A DNA stretch of 46,317 nucleotides, taken from CAZNKU01 sp045541135. Its GTDB lineage: Bacteria > Bacillota > Clostridia > Monoglobales > Firm-18. This document shows positions 24,946-33,793 of this stretch, in pieces; positions within the stretch are counted from its first letter, which is position 1, and every line of letters begins with the position of its first letter. The stretch is from the NCBI GenBank assembly GCA_045541135.1, contig JAZQIO010000098.1:1-46317 (forward strand), read 5' to 3'. The translations under genes were made by a program, and so were the position numbers. The notes below the pieces were generated by a model, which searched no databases, was not told the origin of the DNA, and was given only the letters and a program-made list of their open reading frames with translations.

Positions 24946-24974
24946 TTGTATTGCCTTGAAAAATAATATATTAT
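24946..24974 (+). promoter_or_regulatory. Promoter of the acid-metabolism and block B run
   Basis: TTGTAT (24946-24951), a 17-base spacer and TATTAT (24969-24974), with a leader of about 75 bases before the first gene. The weak -35 with a 17-base spacer mirrors the block A promoter and suits activation by the divergent AraC protein. Confidence 0.55.
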
Positions 24975-25055
24975 AAGTGTTAGAGAGATTTTTCTATCGA
25001 AAATAACATAAGGTTTGATAAAAGCGAGGCAAAAAAATATATTGGAGGCGTGAAA

Positions 25056-26369
25056 ATGAAAATTGTTGCGTTAAACGGTCTGTTGGGATATGGATATAGC
25101 GAGGATGCACTAAATATTGCATTTTCGGAAAAGGTAGATTATCTTGGAGTTGACGCAGGCTCCACCGACCCGGGTCCATATTATCTGGGAAGCGGAAAGT
25201 CTTTTACTGACAGAGGTGCAGTTAAAAGAGATTTGGAGTTGGCTTTGCCCAAAGCACTTGAACATAAAGCCCCATTTATAATTGGTACAGCAGGAGGAGC
25301 AGGAAGTAAAAAGCATGTAAATTGGCTTAAAGATATTCTTCTTGAAATTGCAACAGAACAAGGTCTTAAATTCAGACTTGGAACAGTTTTTAGCGATGTT
25401 TCAAAAGAGTATGTTCTTGAAAAATACGAGAACGGAAGAATTATGAACATGAGTGATGAAATGCCCGCCTCTAAGGAAAATATTGAGAAAAGCACTACGA
25501 TAGTCAGTCAAATTGGAATTGCACCAATTATTCATTTGCTTGATAAAAAGGCAGATGTTATTCTTTGCGGTAGAGCATGCGATACAGCGATTTATGCAGC
25601 TCCCTGTATTTATAACGGCTATGACGCAGGATTAAGCTTTCATATGGCAAAAATTATGGAATGTGGTGCAATGTGTTCAGAACCTGTTGCGGCAGCAGAT
25701 GTAATGCAAGGATATATGTATGACGATTACTTTGAACTAAGACCGGCAAATCCTATTCGAAAATGCACAGTTGACAGAGTTGCAGCACATACGCTTTATG
25801 AGCAGTCTAATCCGTACCTTATTTTTGAACCCGACGGAGTTTGTGATTTAACAAATTCAAAATTTGAACAGGTGGACGAGCGTACAGTAAGAGTTTCAGG
25901 TTCGATATTCCACGAAGCTGAAGAAAAAACACTAAAGATAGAGGGAGTAAAGTGCTCGGGATATCGCACAATATGTCCGGCGACAATTTATGACGGAGAT
26001 ACAATAAAAAACATAGACCAAATAATAGATATAATTAAGGATTTTATTAGAGAAAACACCAAAAATACTCTTACTGCCGACAGCTATTCTATATGTTTCA
26101 AAATGAGTGGTGGAGCAGAAAGTTCACTTGGAATCATAATGGATGTAGTTGGGGACACTCAGGAAATTGCAGATACTGTTTGTGCTCTTGCCAGAAGCCG
26201 TATGCTACATTGTGATTATAAGGGCAGAAAATCAACAGCAGGAAATTTGGCATTCCCATTTTCACCATCAGATATTCATGTGGGGGCAGTTTACGAATTT
26301 TCAGTTTTCCATCTTGTGAAGGTGGACAGTCTGCTTGAAACGGCAAAAATTTCCGTTGAGGAGGTTTAA
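25056..26369 (+). CDS. AtuA-family (acyclic terpene utilisation, former DUF1446) protein
   Basis: A 437-residue protein with the N-terminal hallmark of the AtuA family: MKIVALNGLLGYGYSED, VDYLGVDAGSTDPGPYYLG, IIGTAGGAGS and later DVILCGRACDTAIYAAP. I start at the ATG at 25056 with GGAGG seven bases upstream rather than the GTG two codons earlier. The family was named from a Pseudomonas terpene-degradation cluster, but its reaction is not established, and many bacterial homologues sit beside DUF4387 in acid-metabolism operons, as here. The next gene begins one base after this stop. The protein is the first of five tightly packed genes that include a class I hydro-lyase pair, so a role in handling a hydroxy or methylated dicarboxylic acid is a reasonable inference, not a demonstrated function. 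Confidence 0.85.
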   Translation: MKIVALNGLLGYGYSEDALNIAFSEKVDYLGVDAGSTDPGPYYLGSGKSFTDRGAVKRDLELALPKALEHKAPFIIGTAGGAGSKKHVNWLKDILLEIATEQGLKFRLGTVFSDVSKEYVLEKYENGRIMNMSDEMPASKENIEKSTTIVSQIGIAPIIHLLDKKADVILCGRACDTAIYAAPCIYNGYDAGLSFHMAKIMECGAMCSEPVAAADVMQGYMYDDYFELRPANPIRKCTVDRVAAHTLYEQSNPYLIFEPDGVCDLTNSKFEQVDERTVRVSGSIFHEAEEKTLKIEGVKCSGYRTICPATIYDGDTIKNIDQIIDIIKDFIRENTKNTLTADSYSICFKMSGGAESSLGIIMDVVGDTQEIADTVCALARSRMLHCDYKGRKSTAGNLAFPFSPSDIHVGAVYEFSVFHLVKVDSLLETAKISVEEV

Positions 26370-26370
26370 A

Positions 26371-26670
26371 ATGAAAAAACTTGTTGAATACACAAAAATT
26401 TTGCGTTCAAAAAATGCAGGTCCTCTATTTATTACCTTTGACTTGATTTTCAATGATGCCGAAACTATGAAATATGTTGAAAAAAGGCTCACAAAAGGAC
26501 AGGTAGCTGAAGCATATGAGGTTAAAGAGGAAAAAATAGACATTATATCCTATGGAGTTGTAAATTCAATAAAAATAACGTTTCCAAGAAAAAATATAAG
26601 CGGCAGCCTTGCCGATAGCGATATTTACGGATGTCAGCAGCACGTGCCACTTGCCAATATAGAAATTTGA
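26371..26670 (+). CDS. DUF4387 protein
   Basis: A 99-residue protein matching the DUF4387 pattern: ILRSKNAGPLFITFDLIF at the N-terminus, a helical middle, VVNSIKITFPRKN, and the C-terminal GSLADSDIYGCQQHVPLANI. This small protein regularly accompanies AtuA-family proteins, either as a separate gene or fused to them, and probably forms a complex with that partner. The function is unknown. GAGGAGG spans the last codons of the AtuA gene, and the ATG at 26371 is one base past that stop, so the two are translationally coupled. No signal or membrane segment is present. Confidence 0.85.
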   Translation: MKKLVEYTKILRSKNAGPLFITFDLIFNDAETMKYVEKRLTKGQVAEAYEVKEEKIDIISYGVVNSIKITFPRKNISGSLADSDIYGCQQHVPLANIEI

Positions 26671-26680
26671 GGTAAAAAAC

Positions 26681-27598
26681 ATGATTAAAACAGAAACTTA
26701 TGAAAAGGTAATTTTTGAAACAGTTAAAAGAGGAGCTACAGAGATTTCTCCGGATGTAAAAACAGCTTTTGAAAATGCCATTGAAAAAGAAACCAATTGC
26801 GATGCGAAAAAAGGACTTATTGCTACGCTTAAAAGTATGGAAATATCAAAAATAAGAGAAAATCCTCTTTGTGTTGATACAGGTTGGCCGATATTTTACT
26901 TTAAAGTCGGAAACAAGTGTGAACTTGAAGGTGGATTTGTCGAACTTGAAAATGCTGCCAGAAGGGCGGTAGCCAAAGCAACAGAAATGGGCTATTTAAG
27001 AGCAACCATGAAGCATCCGTTAACAGGCTTTGACCCGGGCAATAATATCGGCATGAACATTCCGGATTTTACATATCAGTTTGTAGATGGCGATTCTATT
27101 GAAATTTCCTATGCTGCAAAAGGTGGAGGCAGTGAATGTTTCGGTGGTACACGACATAGAATTGTTGCTTTTGCAGATGGAATAGCAGGCATTGAAAAAT
27201 TTGTCATAGACAGTTTTGTTGCATCTGCCAGAGCAGGTGCAGTGTGTCCGCCTTCGGTACTCGGCATTGGAATTGGAGGAACGGCAAATGTGGCTGCAAA
27301 CCTTGCAAAAGAAGCGGCTTGTCTCAGAACAGTTGGTTCTCGTCACCCTGACCCTATGTTTGCAAAAATAGAAGATGATTTATATAAGGCATTAAATAGT
27401 TTGGATATTGGTATTTTAGGTGCCGGAGGAGATACCTCTGTTTTAGCGGTAAATGTCGAATATGCATACACTCATATTGCAGGTATTGCAGTAGCAACAA
27501 GCACTAATTGTATGGTGGCCCGTCGTGCTTCAACGAGAATCGAGGCAGACGGTAAAGTTACGATTATGGAAAGTCCAATGTGGTTTGGCGACAGATAG
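26681..27598 (+). CDS. Class I fumarase / tartrate dehydratase-type hydro-lyase, alpha subunit
   Basis: A 305-residue iron-sulfur hydro-lyase subunit. The three expected cluster Cys residues are visible: Cys64 in PLCVDTGWP, Cys189 in AVCPPSVLGIGIGG and Cys277 in STNCMVARRAS. GGGSECFGG and SRHPDP are further family marks, though GGGSE is followed by CFGG instead of the usual N. The family adds or removes water at the double bond of fumarate, mesaconate or related acids using a [4Fe-4S] cluster. Its matching beta subunit is two genes downstream, with an esterase gene between, a less common layout. The substrate cannot be told from sequence: fumarate/malate, tartrate, or a specialised acid released from the glycan. 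It lies ten bases after the DUF4387 gene and is probably co-transcribed. Confidence 0.88.
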   Translation: MIKTETYEKVIFETVKRGATEISPDVKTAFENAIEKETNCDAKKGLIATLKSMEISKIRENPLCVDTGWPIFYFKVGNKCELEGGFVELENAARRAVAKATEMGYLRATMKHPLTGFDPGNNIGMNIPDFTYQFVDGDSIEISYAAKGGGSECFGGTRHRIVAFADGIAGIEKFVIDSFVASARAGAVCPPSVLGIGIGGTANVAANLAKEAACLRTVGSRHPDPMFAKIEDDLYKALNSLDIGILGAGGDTSVLAVNVEYAYTHIAGIAVATSTNCMVARRASTRIEADGKVTIMESPMWFGDR

Positions 27599-27607
27599 GA
27601 GGTTATT

Positions 27608-28564
27608 ATGAATTATATAGAACGAAAAGAAGATTATTTAAAGGGACGTATTATTCCACAGACTGCAAATGAGGATTTTGCAGAATTCTGGCAAAATAAC
27701 GTTGAAAAACTTAAAAAAATTCCGGTTAAATTTGAAAGAAGACTTTTAAAAACTCCGTATGATAAAACTATCACAACATACGAAATTTCTTTCAACACTC
27801 ATGATGATACCGTTGTTTACGCTTATTTTTCAAAGCCTGCTAATATAGAAGGCAAGCTTCCATGTGTAGTATGGTATCACGGAGGCGGAGGAAAACGCAG
27901 AATATATCCTAATATTGTAGCTTGCGGAGTGTGCTGTTTTGCAATGGACGTACGTTCGCAGCACGGCAAAACCTTTGATTTGGCACAGTATAAAATGGGT
28001 ACTGACTATGTAATAGGCAGTATGGTAACTCATGACATTCTGTACAAGGACAGCTATTATCTGAAAAATATTTACCTTGATGCCGTAAGAGCACTTGATG
28101 TAGTTGCTCTTTTGCCTGAGGTAGATAATGAAAAAATTGTAACCTTTGGGGAAAGTCAGGGAGGAGCTTTATCAATAGCTGCATCAGCTTTGAATGACAA
28201 GTCTGTTAAATGCTACGCCTCTGTTCCAAGCTATGGATGTTTGTGGGACAGAGTTGAGAAGGCATCAGGAGTGTTTAAGGCTATAAATATTCTTTTAGGT
28301 CGTAATCCTGAGCTTACAGACCAGGTGTTTGATACACTTACCTATTTTGACGTTAACAATATGGTATCGCTCCTAAAGGTTCCTGTACACTATACACTTG
28401 GACTTAGCGACCCAACTTGTCTTCCGGAATTTGTATATTCCTTCTATCATCACACAAACTTTGAAAAGGAGCTCACTATAGCCCCATTTACAGGACATAC
28501 AGCTTCAGAGGATTATCTTAATAAGGTTTATACTGAATTTTCAGAGATGGCGGAGGGATTATAA
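27608..28564 (+). CDS. CE7-type acetyl esterase (AXE1-like alpha/beta-hydrolase)
   Basis: A 318-residue leaderless alpha/beta-hydrolase related to acetyl xylan esterase/cephalosporin C deacetylase. The N-terminus has the YLKGRIIP and FAEFWQNNVE pattern of the family. WYHGGGG forms the oxyanion region, DVRSQHG takes the place of the family's RGQ motif, GESQGG holds Ser183, GLSDPTCLP holds Asp268 and GHTAS holds His297. CE7 enzymes remove acetyl groups from short imported oligosaccharides, consistent with the cytoplasmic location and with this degradation locus. It sits nine bases after the hydro-lyase alpha gene, and its stop overlaps the ATG of the beta gene by one base, so the esterase was inserted into, or evolved within, the two-subunit operon. 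Confidence 0.87.
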   Translation: MNYIERKEDYLKGRIIPQTANEDFAEFWQNNVEKLKKIPVKFERRLLKTPYDKTITTYEISFNTHDDTVVYAYFSKPANIEGKLPCVVWYHGGGGKRRIYPNIVACGVCCFAMDVRSQHGKTFDLAQYKMGTDYVIGSMVTHDILYKDSYYLKNIYLDAVRALDVVALLPEVDNEKIVTFGESQGGALSIAASALNDKSVKCYASVPSYGCLWDRVEKASGVFKAINILLGRNPELTDQVFDTLTYFDVNNMVSLLKVPVHYTLGLSDPTCLPEFVYSFYHHTNFEKELTIAPFTGHTASEDYLNKVYTEFSEMAEGL

Positions 28565-29187
28565 TGGCTGAATATCATTTAACAGGACCTCTTAAGGACG
28601 AGGATGTGGAAAAGCTAAAATTAGGTGACACAGTTTATATAAGCGGAGAATGCTTCACCTGTCGTTCCAGACTTCAAAAATATATTTTTGACGAGGGAAA
28701 TACTCTGCCATTTTCTACAAAGGACAGAAATATCCTGATTCACAACGGTCCGATTGTAATAAAAGAGGATGGCAAGTGGAAACTTGTTTCTTTTATGCCC
28801 ACTTCATCAATTCGTTTTGAAAAATGGGGCGCAAAAAGTGTTGAAGAATGGGATTTGAAAATGATTGTTGGAAAGACTACCATGGGAGAAAACACAGCAA
28901 AAATGATGAAGGAAAAAAAGTGTGTACATGTTTCTCCACGTTCTGTAAGCCCCAACCTTTGGATTGATTCCATAGAAGTTCAGGATGTTCACCTTTATGA
29001 TGAACTTGGAAGAATTGAAGCGGCTTGGTTTTTTAAATTGAATGACCTTGGACCGTTTATAGTTGATATTGATTGTGAAGGAAACAATTATTTTGATAAA
29101 TTGGATGAACAAATTAAAACGAGAAAAGAAAAAGCACTTAGAGAGCTTGGAATCAAAGAAGATTTTGAATTCACAAAGCTTTATTAG
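28564..29187 (+). CDS. Class I fumarase / tartrate dehydratase-type hydro-lyase, beta subunit
   Basis: A 207-residue protein matching the C-terminal half of class I fumarases and the beta subunit of L(+)-tartrate dehydratase: LKLGDTVYISGECFTCRSR, LIHNGPIV, PTSSIRFEKWG, MIVGKTTMGE and DLGPFIVDID. It partners with the subunit at 26681-27598 to complete the active site. Its ATG overlaps the stop codon of the CE7 gene by one base, so translation is probably coupled to it. A longer gap of 45 bases then follows before the GH20-like gene, without a visible terminator. The substrate is unknown, as for the alpha subunit. Confidence 0.88.
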   Translation: MAEYHLTGPLKDEDVEKLKLGDTVYISGECFTCRSRLQKYIFDEGNTLPFSTKDRNILIHNGPIVIKEDGKWKLVSFMPTSSIRFEKWGAKSVEEWDLKMIVGKTTMGENTAKMMKEKKCVHVSPRSVSPNLWIDSIEVQDVHLYDELGRIEAAWFFKLNDLGPFIVDIDCEGNNYFDKLDEQIKTRKEKALRELGIKEDFEFTKLY

Positions 29188-29232
29188 TAATTTATATCCA
29201 TTAATTTTTACTTAATAAGCAGGGAGAATAAT

Positions 29233-31086
29233 ATGAATATAAAATTTATTGATGACCAAACATTGATAATGGGGATTGAAATGTTGAGTTCCCATTGGCA
29301 AATTCCTTTTGAATATGAAATATATGCCCAAAAAGGCAAATGTCTTAATGTAAAATTCGACAATAAAAAAATATATATAACATATCCTTTGAAAGCATCT
29401 TTTTTCAGAGCATTATCTTTAATTTCTCATGCAATTTCTAAAAATGAAACAAAAGAAATTAATGAAACTTTGTATTTTGATGAATGTGGAATTATGCTTG
29501 ACCTATCACGAAATGCTGTAATGAAGGTGGAGTCATTAAAAAAATATGCAGATTATATGGCGCTTATGGGACTTAATCAGTTGTATTTATATCTCGAAGA
29601 TATTTATGAAATAGAAGGGCAGCCATACTTTGGGTATATGAGAGGACGATATACAAAAGCTGAGCTTAAAGAAATTGATGAGTATTGTGAAAGTATAGGT
29701 ATTGAAGTGGTTCCTCATATACAGACTTTAGGACATATGGAACAGTATTTAAAGTGGGACGAGTCATTTGAGTATAAGGATACAGATAGAATTCTTCTTG
29801 CTGATGATGAAAAAACTTATGAGTTTATTGAAAAGGCGATTTCGGCAATTTCCTCTTGTTTTAAGACTAAAAAAATCCACTTGGGTATGGATGAAGCAGG
29901 AAACTTGGGAAGTGGGAAATATTATGCAAAACACGGACCAAAAGAAAGAAAAGACATACTTCTTAATCATCTTAAAAAAGTATCAAATATTGCAGAAAAC
30001 CTGGGTCTTATCCCAATTATATATGGTGATGTTATATATGCAGTATCAACCCGAAATCAATATGCAGAGGATGATGTGTCAGAATTACCTGAGGATTTGA
30101 AAAACAGTATTCCGGAAAGCTTAATTCCTGTATACTGGAATTATTATTCCGCAGATTATGATTTATACAAAAAAATGTTAAATTCCTATAAATCTCTTAC
30201 AGGAAAAACAATATTCTGGGGTGGTATATGGACCTGGATGGGAATGACCTACGATGGTGTTATGACCATAAAATTGACCGAACCGGCTTTGAGAGCCTGC
30301 AAGGACACAGGAATAAAAAACGTTATTGCAAGTGCGTGGCAGGATGATGGAAGTGAATGTAATATGTTCTTAAGCATTCATGGACTTATGTATTATGCTG
30401 AAAGCATGTATAACAAGGAAGTAGACAACGAATTGTTCAGAGAAAGATTTGAATATATTGTAAAAGCGGATATTGATGCGTTTACAGAAATGTCATATTT
30501 CCATAATGACTATGATAACTATAATGAGTATAAAACTTATCACGACAGATATATGGGAAAGAGATATTTTTGGGCAGATATATTGTTATGTCTTTTAGAT
30601 GAAGATTTAAAACAGAAACCAATGTCAGGTTATTATAAAAAGCTTGCTGAAAATTATGAAAGACATATAGAGAATAATCCGGAATGGAAGAATGAATTTG
30701 GTTTTATAACTAAGGTTATTAAAACAGTGGGAGAAAAATGCTATATAGTTGAAAATTTAAGAAAAGCATATCTTAATAAGGACAAAGTTTTTTTAAGAGA
30801 ATGTGTGGATAAACTTTTACCGGAACTCAGAGAAAATTATATAATTACATGTGAATATCACAGAAAAGAGTGGTATAGAGTAAATAAAGTTTACGGCTTT
30901 GAAGTTCTTGATGTAAGATATGGTGGAATGATAAACAGGATTAATACAGCTATATTAAGATTGAAACAGTATCTTGATGGGGAAGTTGATTTCATAGAAG
31001 AGTTGGAATCAGAAAGACTACTTCATAGATGCGAAGGTAAACAGAGAAGATTCGCTAATATAATGACAGCAAGTACTAATATATAA
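29233..31086 (+). CDS. GH20-like beta-N-acetylhexosaminidase
   Basis: A 617-residue leaderless protein with a GH20-type barrel. An N-terminal beta domain (1-80) is followed by DECGIMLDLSRNAVMKVE at the first barrel strand, LNQLYLYLEDIY, VVPHIQTLGHMEQYLKW, and the catalytic pair in KIHLGMDEAG (Asp220-Glu221), the usual Asp-Glu of substrate-assisted hexosaminidases. WGGIWTWMG and SAWQDDGSE lie at later barrel strands. About 200 C-terminal residues are mostly helical. Family members remove non-reducing beta-GlcNAc or beta-GalNAc, which would suit a glycan with alternating hexosamine and uronic acid, but specificity is not fixed by sequence. The gene ends 51 bases before block B with no clear terminator and is probably on the same transcript. 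Confidence 0.8.
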   Translation: MNIKFIDDQTLIMGIEMLSSHWQIPFEYEIYAQKGKCLNVKFDNKKIYITYPLKASFFRALSLISHAISKNETKEINETLYFDECGIMLDLSRNAVMKVESLKKYADYMALMGLNQLYLYLEDIYEIEGQPYFGYMRGRYTKAELKEIDEYCESIGIEVVPHIQTLGHMEQYLKWDESFEYKDTDRILLADDEKTYEFIEKAISAISSCFKTKKIHLGMDEAGNLGSGKYYAKHGPKERKDILLNHLKKVSNIAENLGLIPIIYGDVIYAVSTRNQYAEDDVSELPEDLKNSIPESLIPVYWNYYSADYDLYKKMLNSYKSLTGKTIFWGGIWTWMGMTYDGVMTIKLTEPALRACKDTGIKNVIASAWQDDGSECNMFLSIHGLMYYAESMYNKEVDNELFRERFEYIVKADIDAFTEMSYFHNDYDNYNEYKTYHDRYMGKRYFWADILLCLLDEDLKQKPMSGYYKKLAENYERHIENNPEWKNEFGFITKVIKTVGEKCYIVENLRKAYLNKDKVFLRECVDKLLPELRENYIITCEYHRKEWYRVNKVYGFEVLDVRYGGMINRINTAILRLKQYLDGEVDFIEELESERLLHRCEGKQRRFANIMTASTNI

Positions 31087-31137
31087 AATTAACGAATTAG
31101 TTTAATATTAAAACTTTGGTTTTAAGGAGGAAAAAAT

Positions 31138-33780
31138 ATGGCAAGTAAAAGAATTTTGAAAACTATATTAAGTATGCTGTGCATATTTGCGTTGTTGATT
31201 GCAAACGTTTCTATGGTATCAGCAGACTATGATGATGTTATGTTTGATTTAACATCATTGGGTGTTCTTGATGGTGTTAAGGTAAACAGTGACCTTAATG
31301 CTAATATTACAAGAGCAGAATTTTCACAGTTGGTTGTAAATCTTCTGGGATATTATGAAGTGGCAGATACATTTAAGGATTTAGGTGTATTTGCAGATAT
31401 TGCAGACAACAAGTATAACGGTGCTATCAATCTGCTTTATGATATGAATATTGTTTCCGGAACAGGTGTAAATACCTTCAGCCCTGACCAGCATCTTACA
31501 TATCCGCAGGTTGGGAAGTTTATGGTAAATATTCTTGGATATTCAAATATAGTTAAGAACACGGACATTTATTCATATTTTATGATTGCAGGTGGTCTTG
31601 GTGTATATGACAATGTGGATTCCTCGAAGCAGTATGTAACCTGGCAGGATGCCTTGGTTATTACACATAACGCACTTGATATTGACATTATGACAAGAGA
31701 TTTCAGCATGATGGATGGCAATTACCAAGTTGTTGAAGGTAGAACATTAAGAACAACTCTTTCTACATCAGCCGGAAAGGATGTTCAAAAACATAAGGGC
31801 ATTGTTACTGCTGACCGTAATACCTATCTTCATGAAGCGCGTAAGAATATGAAGACAACACAAATAGAAATAGACGGTGATGTTTACAACTGCAGTTTTG
31901 AAATACCGAATGGTCTTGTTGGTATGGAAGTACATTACTATGTGGATTATTCAGGTGATTCTAATAAAGTTATTACAAGCATTGCTCCTACGGAAAAAAA
32001 TACTGTAACAAAAATTTCACTTGATAAAATCAGCAAAGTTACATCGGATAAAATCGAGTATTTTGTAAATGATGAAAAGACAGTTGATATTCAGGTAAAC
32101 GACTACGCAAAGGTTATATATAACGACCGTTGGGATATGGATGGAGCTGTTACAGATATCCAAAATTACAAAAATGGTTATGTGAAACTTATTGATAATG
32201 ATGAAGATGAAAGTGTTGATAATATTTTTGTGTACGAATTTACAGATGCAATTGTTGAAAGAACATATCCCGAAACAAAGCAGGTGTATTTTGCAAATAA
32301 CCGTCTTGTTGATGGTGCAAGATATATTTCCTTTGATGAAGAGAAAGAAGAGATTATTGTTCATGTAATAGATGTAAACGGAAATGAAGTTGCATTTGAA
32401 AACATTAAGGAAAATAATATTATCAGTATTGCAAAAAGTAAAGATGGACAAGTTATAAACGCAGTAATAAGCGAAAAGATTGTAACAGGTGTTGTAAACG
32501 AAATTGATGATTACACAGTTACAATTGGCGCAAACGTATATGATTACATTACAAAACCTGCATATAAATCCGGAATACATGTTGATGCATATATCAACTT
32601 TATGGGTAAGGTTTTCCATGTAGAAAAGACAAAGGCTGAATGTAATTACGCATATATAATGGATGCGCAGACAGCATCTGGAATTGATGATACAGTAAAG
32701 GTTGCACTGATAATGCCGGGATATATCAGCGAAACAAGTACGGAATCCTTTGACGAAGAAGGTACTGCAGATTCCAGCAAAGAACTCTTTTTCCGAAATG
32801 ACTCAAAAGTAATATATGAATTGGCAACAAAGTTAAAAGTGGATGACAAAACAGTTACCGCAGTAAAAGCAATTCCTTTGATTAAGGGTAAAGTTGTTTC
32901 ATACGGCTTTGATGCTAATGATAGAATAAACAAGATTGAGATACTAAATGTATATAACGGCGATACTGCTAAAAAAACTTATAATCAAAACGGTAAAGCG
33001 TTTGGAAGTAAGGCAACAGAAGGCTTTGGTATTACAGAAAGTGCTACAATGTCTATTTGTATTCCTTCAAACGCAGGTTCATCTGACGATGACTTATTGG
33101 TGCCTGTAAAATTGGTTCACGGTTCAGAATATTTTATCAACGCGTATGATGTGGATGAAACTTCAAGCATTGCAGGTCTTGCAGTTATAAATGCAGAAAT
33201 GAGATCGGGCGTTGCAGGAAGCATAAGCCCTAATACAAGCGATATAGCAGTACTTAAAAAAGTATCACATGTACTTGACAAAGACGAAAACGTGGTTTTA
33301 AGAATACATATGCTTACAAAAGACGGTGAAAAGAGCTATGTTGTATCACCTCTTATGTCAACAACAGTACATAACCGCTTTATGAATATGAAGAAGGGTG
33401 ATATTTTCTATTACGAAACAATAGCAGGTACAGATGAACTTAGAAACTGTCAACTTCTTCAATCAATAGACAATTATGAAGGAACAGGTGCATTTAATCT
33501 TAACCAGATTAATGAAATATGTATAGGTGAGGTTTCGGAATGTAGATACAACTATGTATCAACAAAATATATCCGATGGACAGACAGCATTACAATAAAC
33601 TGTGGTGAAGGTAATGAGCCAATCACATATGAAATTTATAAAACGGGTACGCCTGTAATATTCTTAATTGATGAACAAGGCAATGCAGAGCTTGGCAAGT
33701 TTGAAGACATACAGTGTGGCAACACAATTTATGTTGGAGCTGTATATTCTAATGTAAGAGTATTGGCAATACGTAAATAG
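31138..33780 (+). CDS. Secreted N-terminal SLH protein, paralogue of the 2135-4792 protein
   Basis: An 880-residue exported protein preceded by AAGGAGG. It has a signal peptide (1-30, ending MVSADY), three SLH-like repeats (about 30-200, including NITRAEFSQLVVNLLGYY and YVTWQDALVITHNALDID) and a long outward-facing region aligned throughout with the block A paralogue. Shared landmarks include GLVGMEVHYYVDYS, LVDGARYISFDEE, TMSICIPSNAG, YDVDETSSIAGLAV and the ending NTIYVGAVYSNVRVLAIRK. I see no catalytic signature and no family I can name for residues 200-880. It opens block B and is 13 bases from the next gene, matching block A, so the protein and the giant scaffold probably work together at the surface. 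Confidence 0.85.
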   Translation: MASKRILKTILSMLCIFALLIANVSMVSADYDDVMFDLTSLGVLDGVKVNSDLNANITRAEFSQLVVNLLGYYEVADTFKDLGVFADIADNKYNGAINLLYDMNIVSGTGVNTFSPDQHLTYPQVGKFMVNILGYSNIVKNTDIYSYFMIAGGLGVYDNVDSSKQYVTWQDALVITHNALDIDIMTRDFSMMDGNYQVVEGRTLRTTLSTSAGKDVQKHKGIVTADRNTYLHEARKNMKTTQIEIDGDVYNCSFEIPNGLVGMEVHYYVDYSGDSNKVITSIAPTEKNTVTKISLDKISKVTSDKIEYFVNDEKTVDIQVNDYAKVIYNDRWDMDGAVTDIQNYKNGYVKLIDNDEDESVDNIFVYEFTDAIVERTYPETKQVYFANNRLVDGARYISFDEEKEEIIVHVIDVNGNEVAFENIKENNIISIAKSKDGQVINAVISEKIVTGVVNEIDDYTVTIGANVYDYITKPAYKSGIHVDAYINFMGKVFHVEKTKAECNYAYIMDAQTASGIDDTVKVALIMPGYISETSTESFDEEGTADSSKELFFRNDSKVIYELATKLKVDDKTVTAVKAIPLIKGKVVSYGFDANDRINKIEILNVYNGDTAKKTYNQNGKAFGSKATEGFGITESATMSICIPSNAGSSDDDLLVPVKLVHGSEYFINAYDVDETSSIAGLAVINAEMRSGVAGSISPNTSDIAVLKKVSHVLDKDENVVLRIHMLTKDGEKSYVVSPLMSTTVHNRFMNMKKGDIFYYETIAGTDELRNCQLLQSIDNYEGTGAFNLNQINEICIGEVSECRYNYVSTKYIRWTDSITINCGEGNEPITYEIYKTGTPVIFLIDEQGNAELGKFEDIQCGNTIYVGAVYSNVRVLAIRK

Positions 33781-33793
33781 GAGGGATGACGAT

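Noticed and set aside
32017..32619. A 200-residue open frame on the minus strand inside the block B N-SLH gene
   Set aside because: Its composition is rich in Cys, Asn, Ile and Phe with no motif, it has no ribosome site, and it mirrors a well-supported gene on the other strand.
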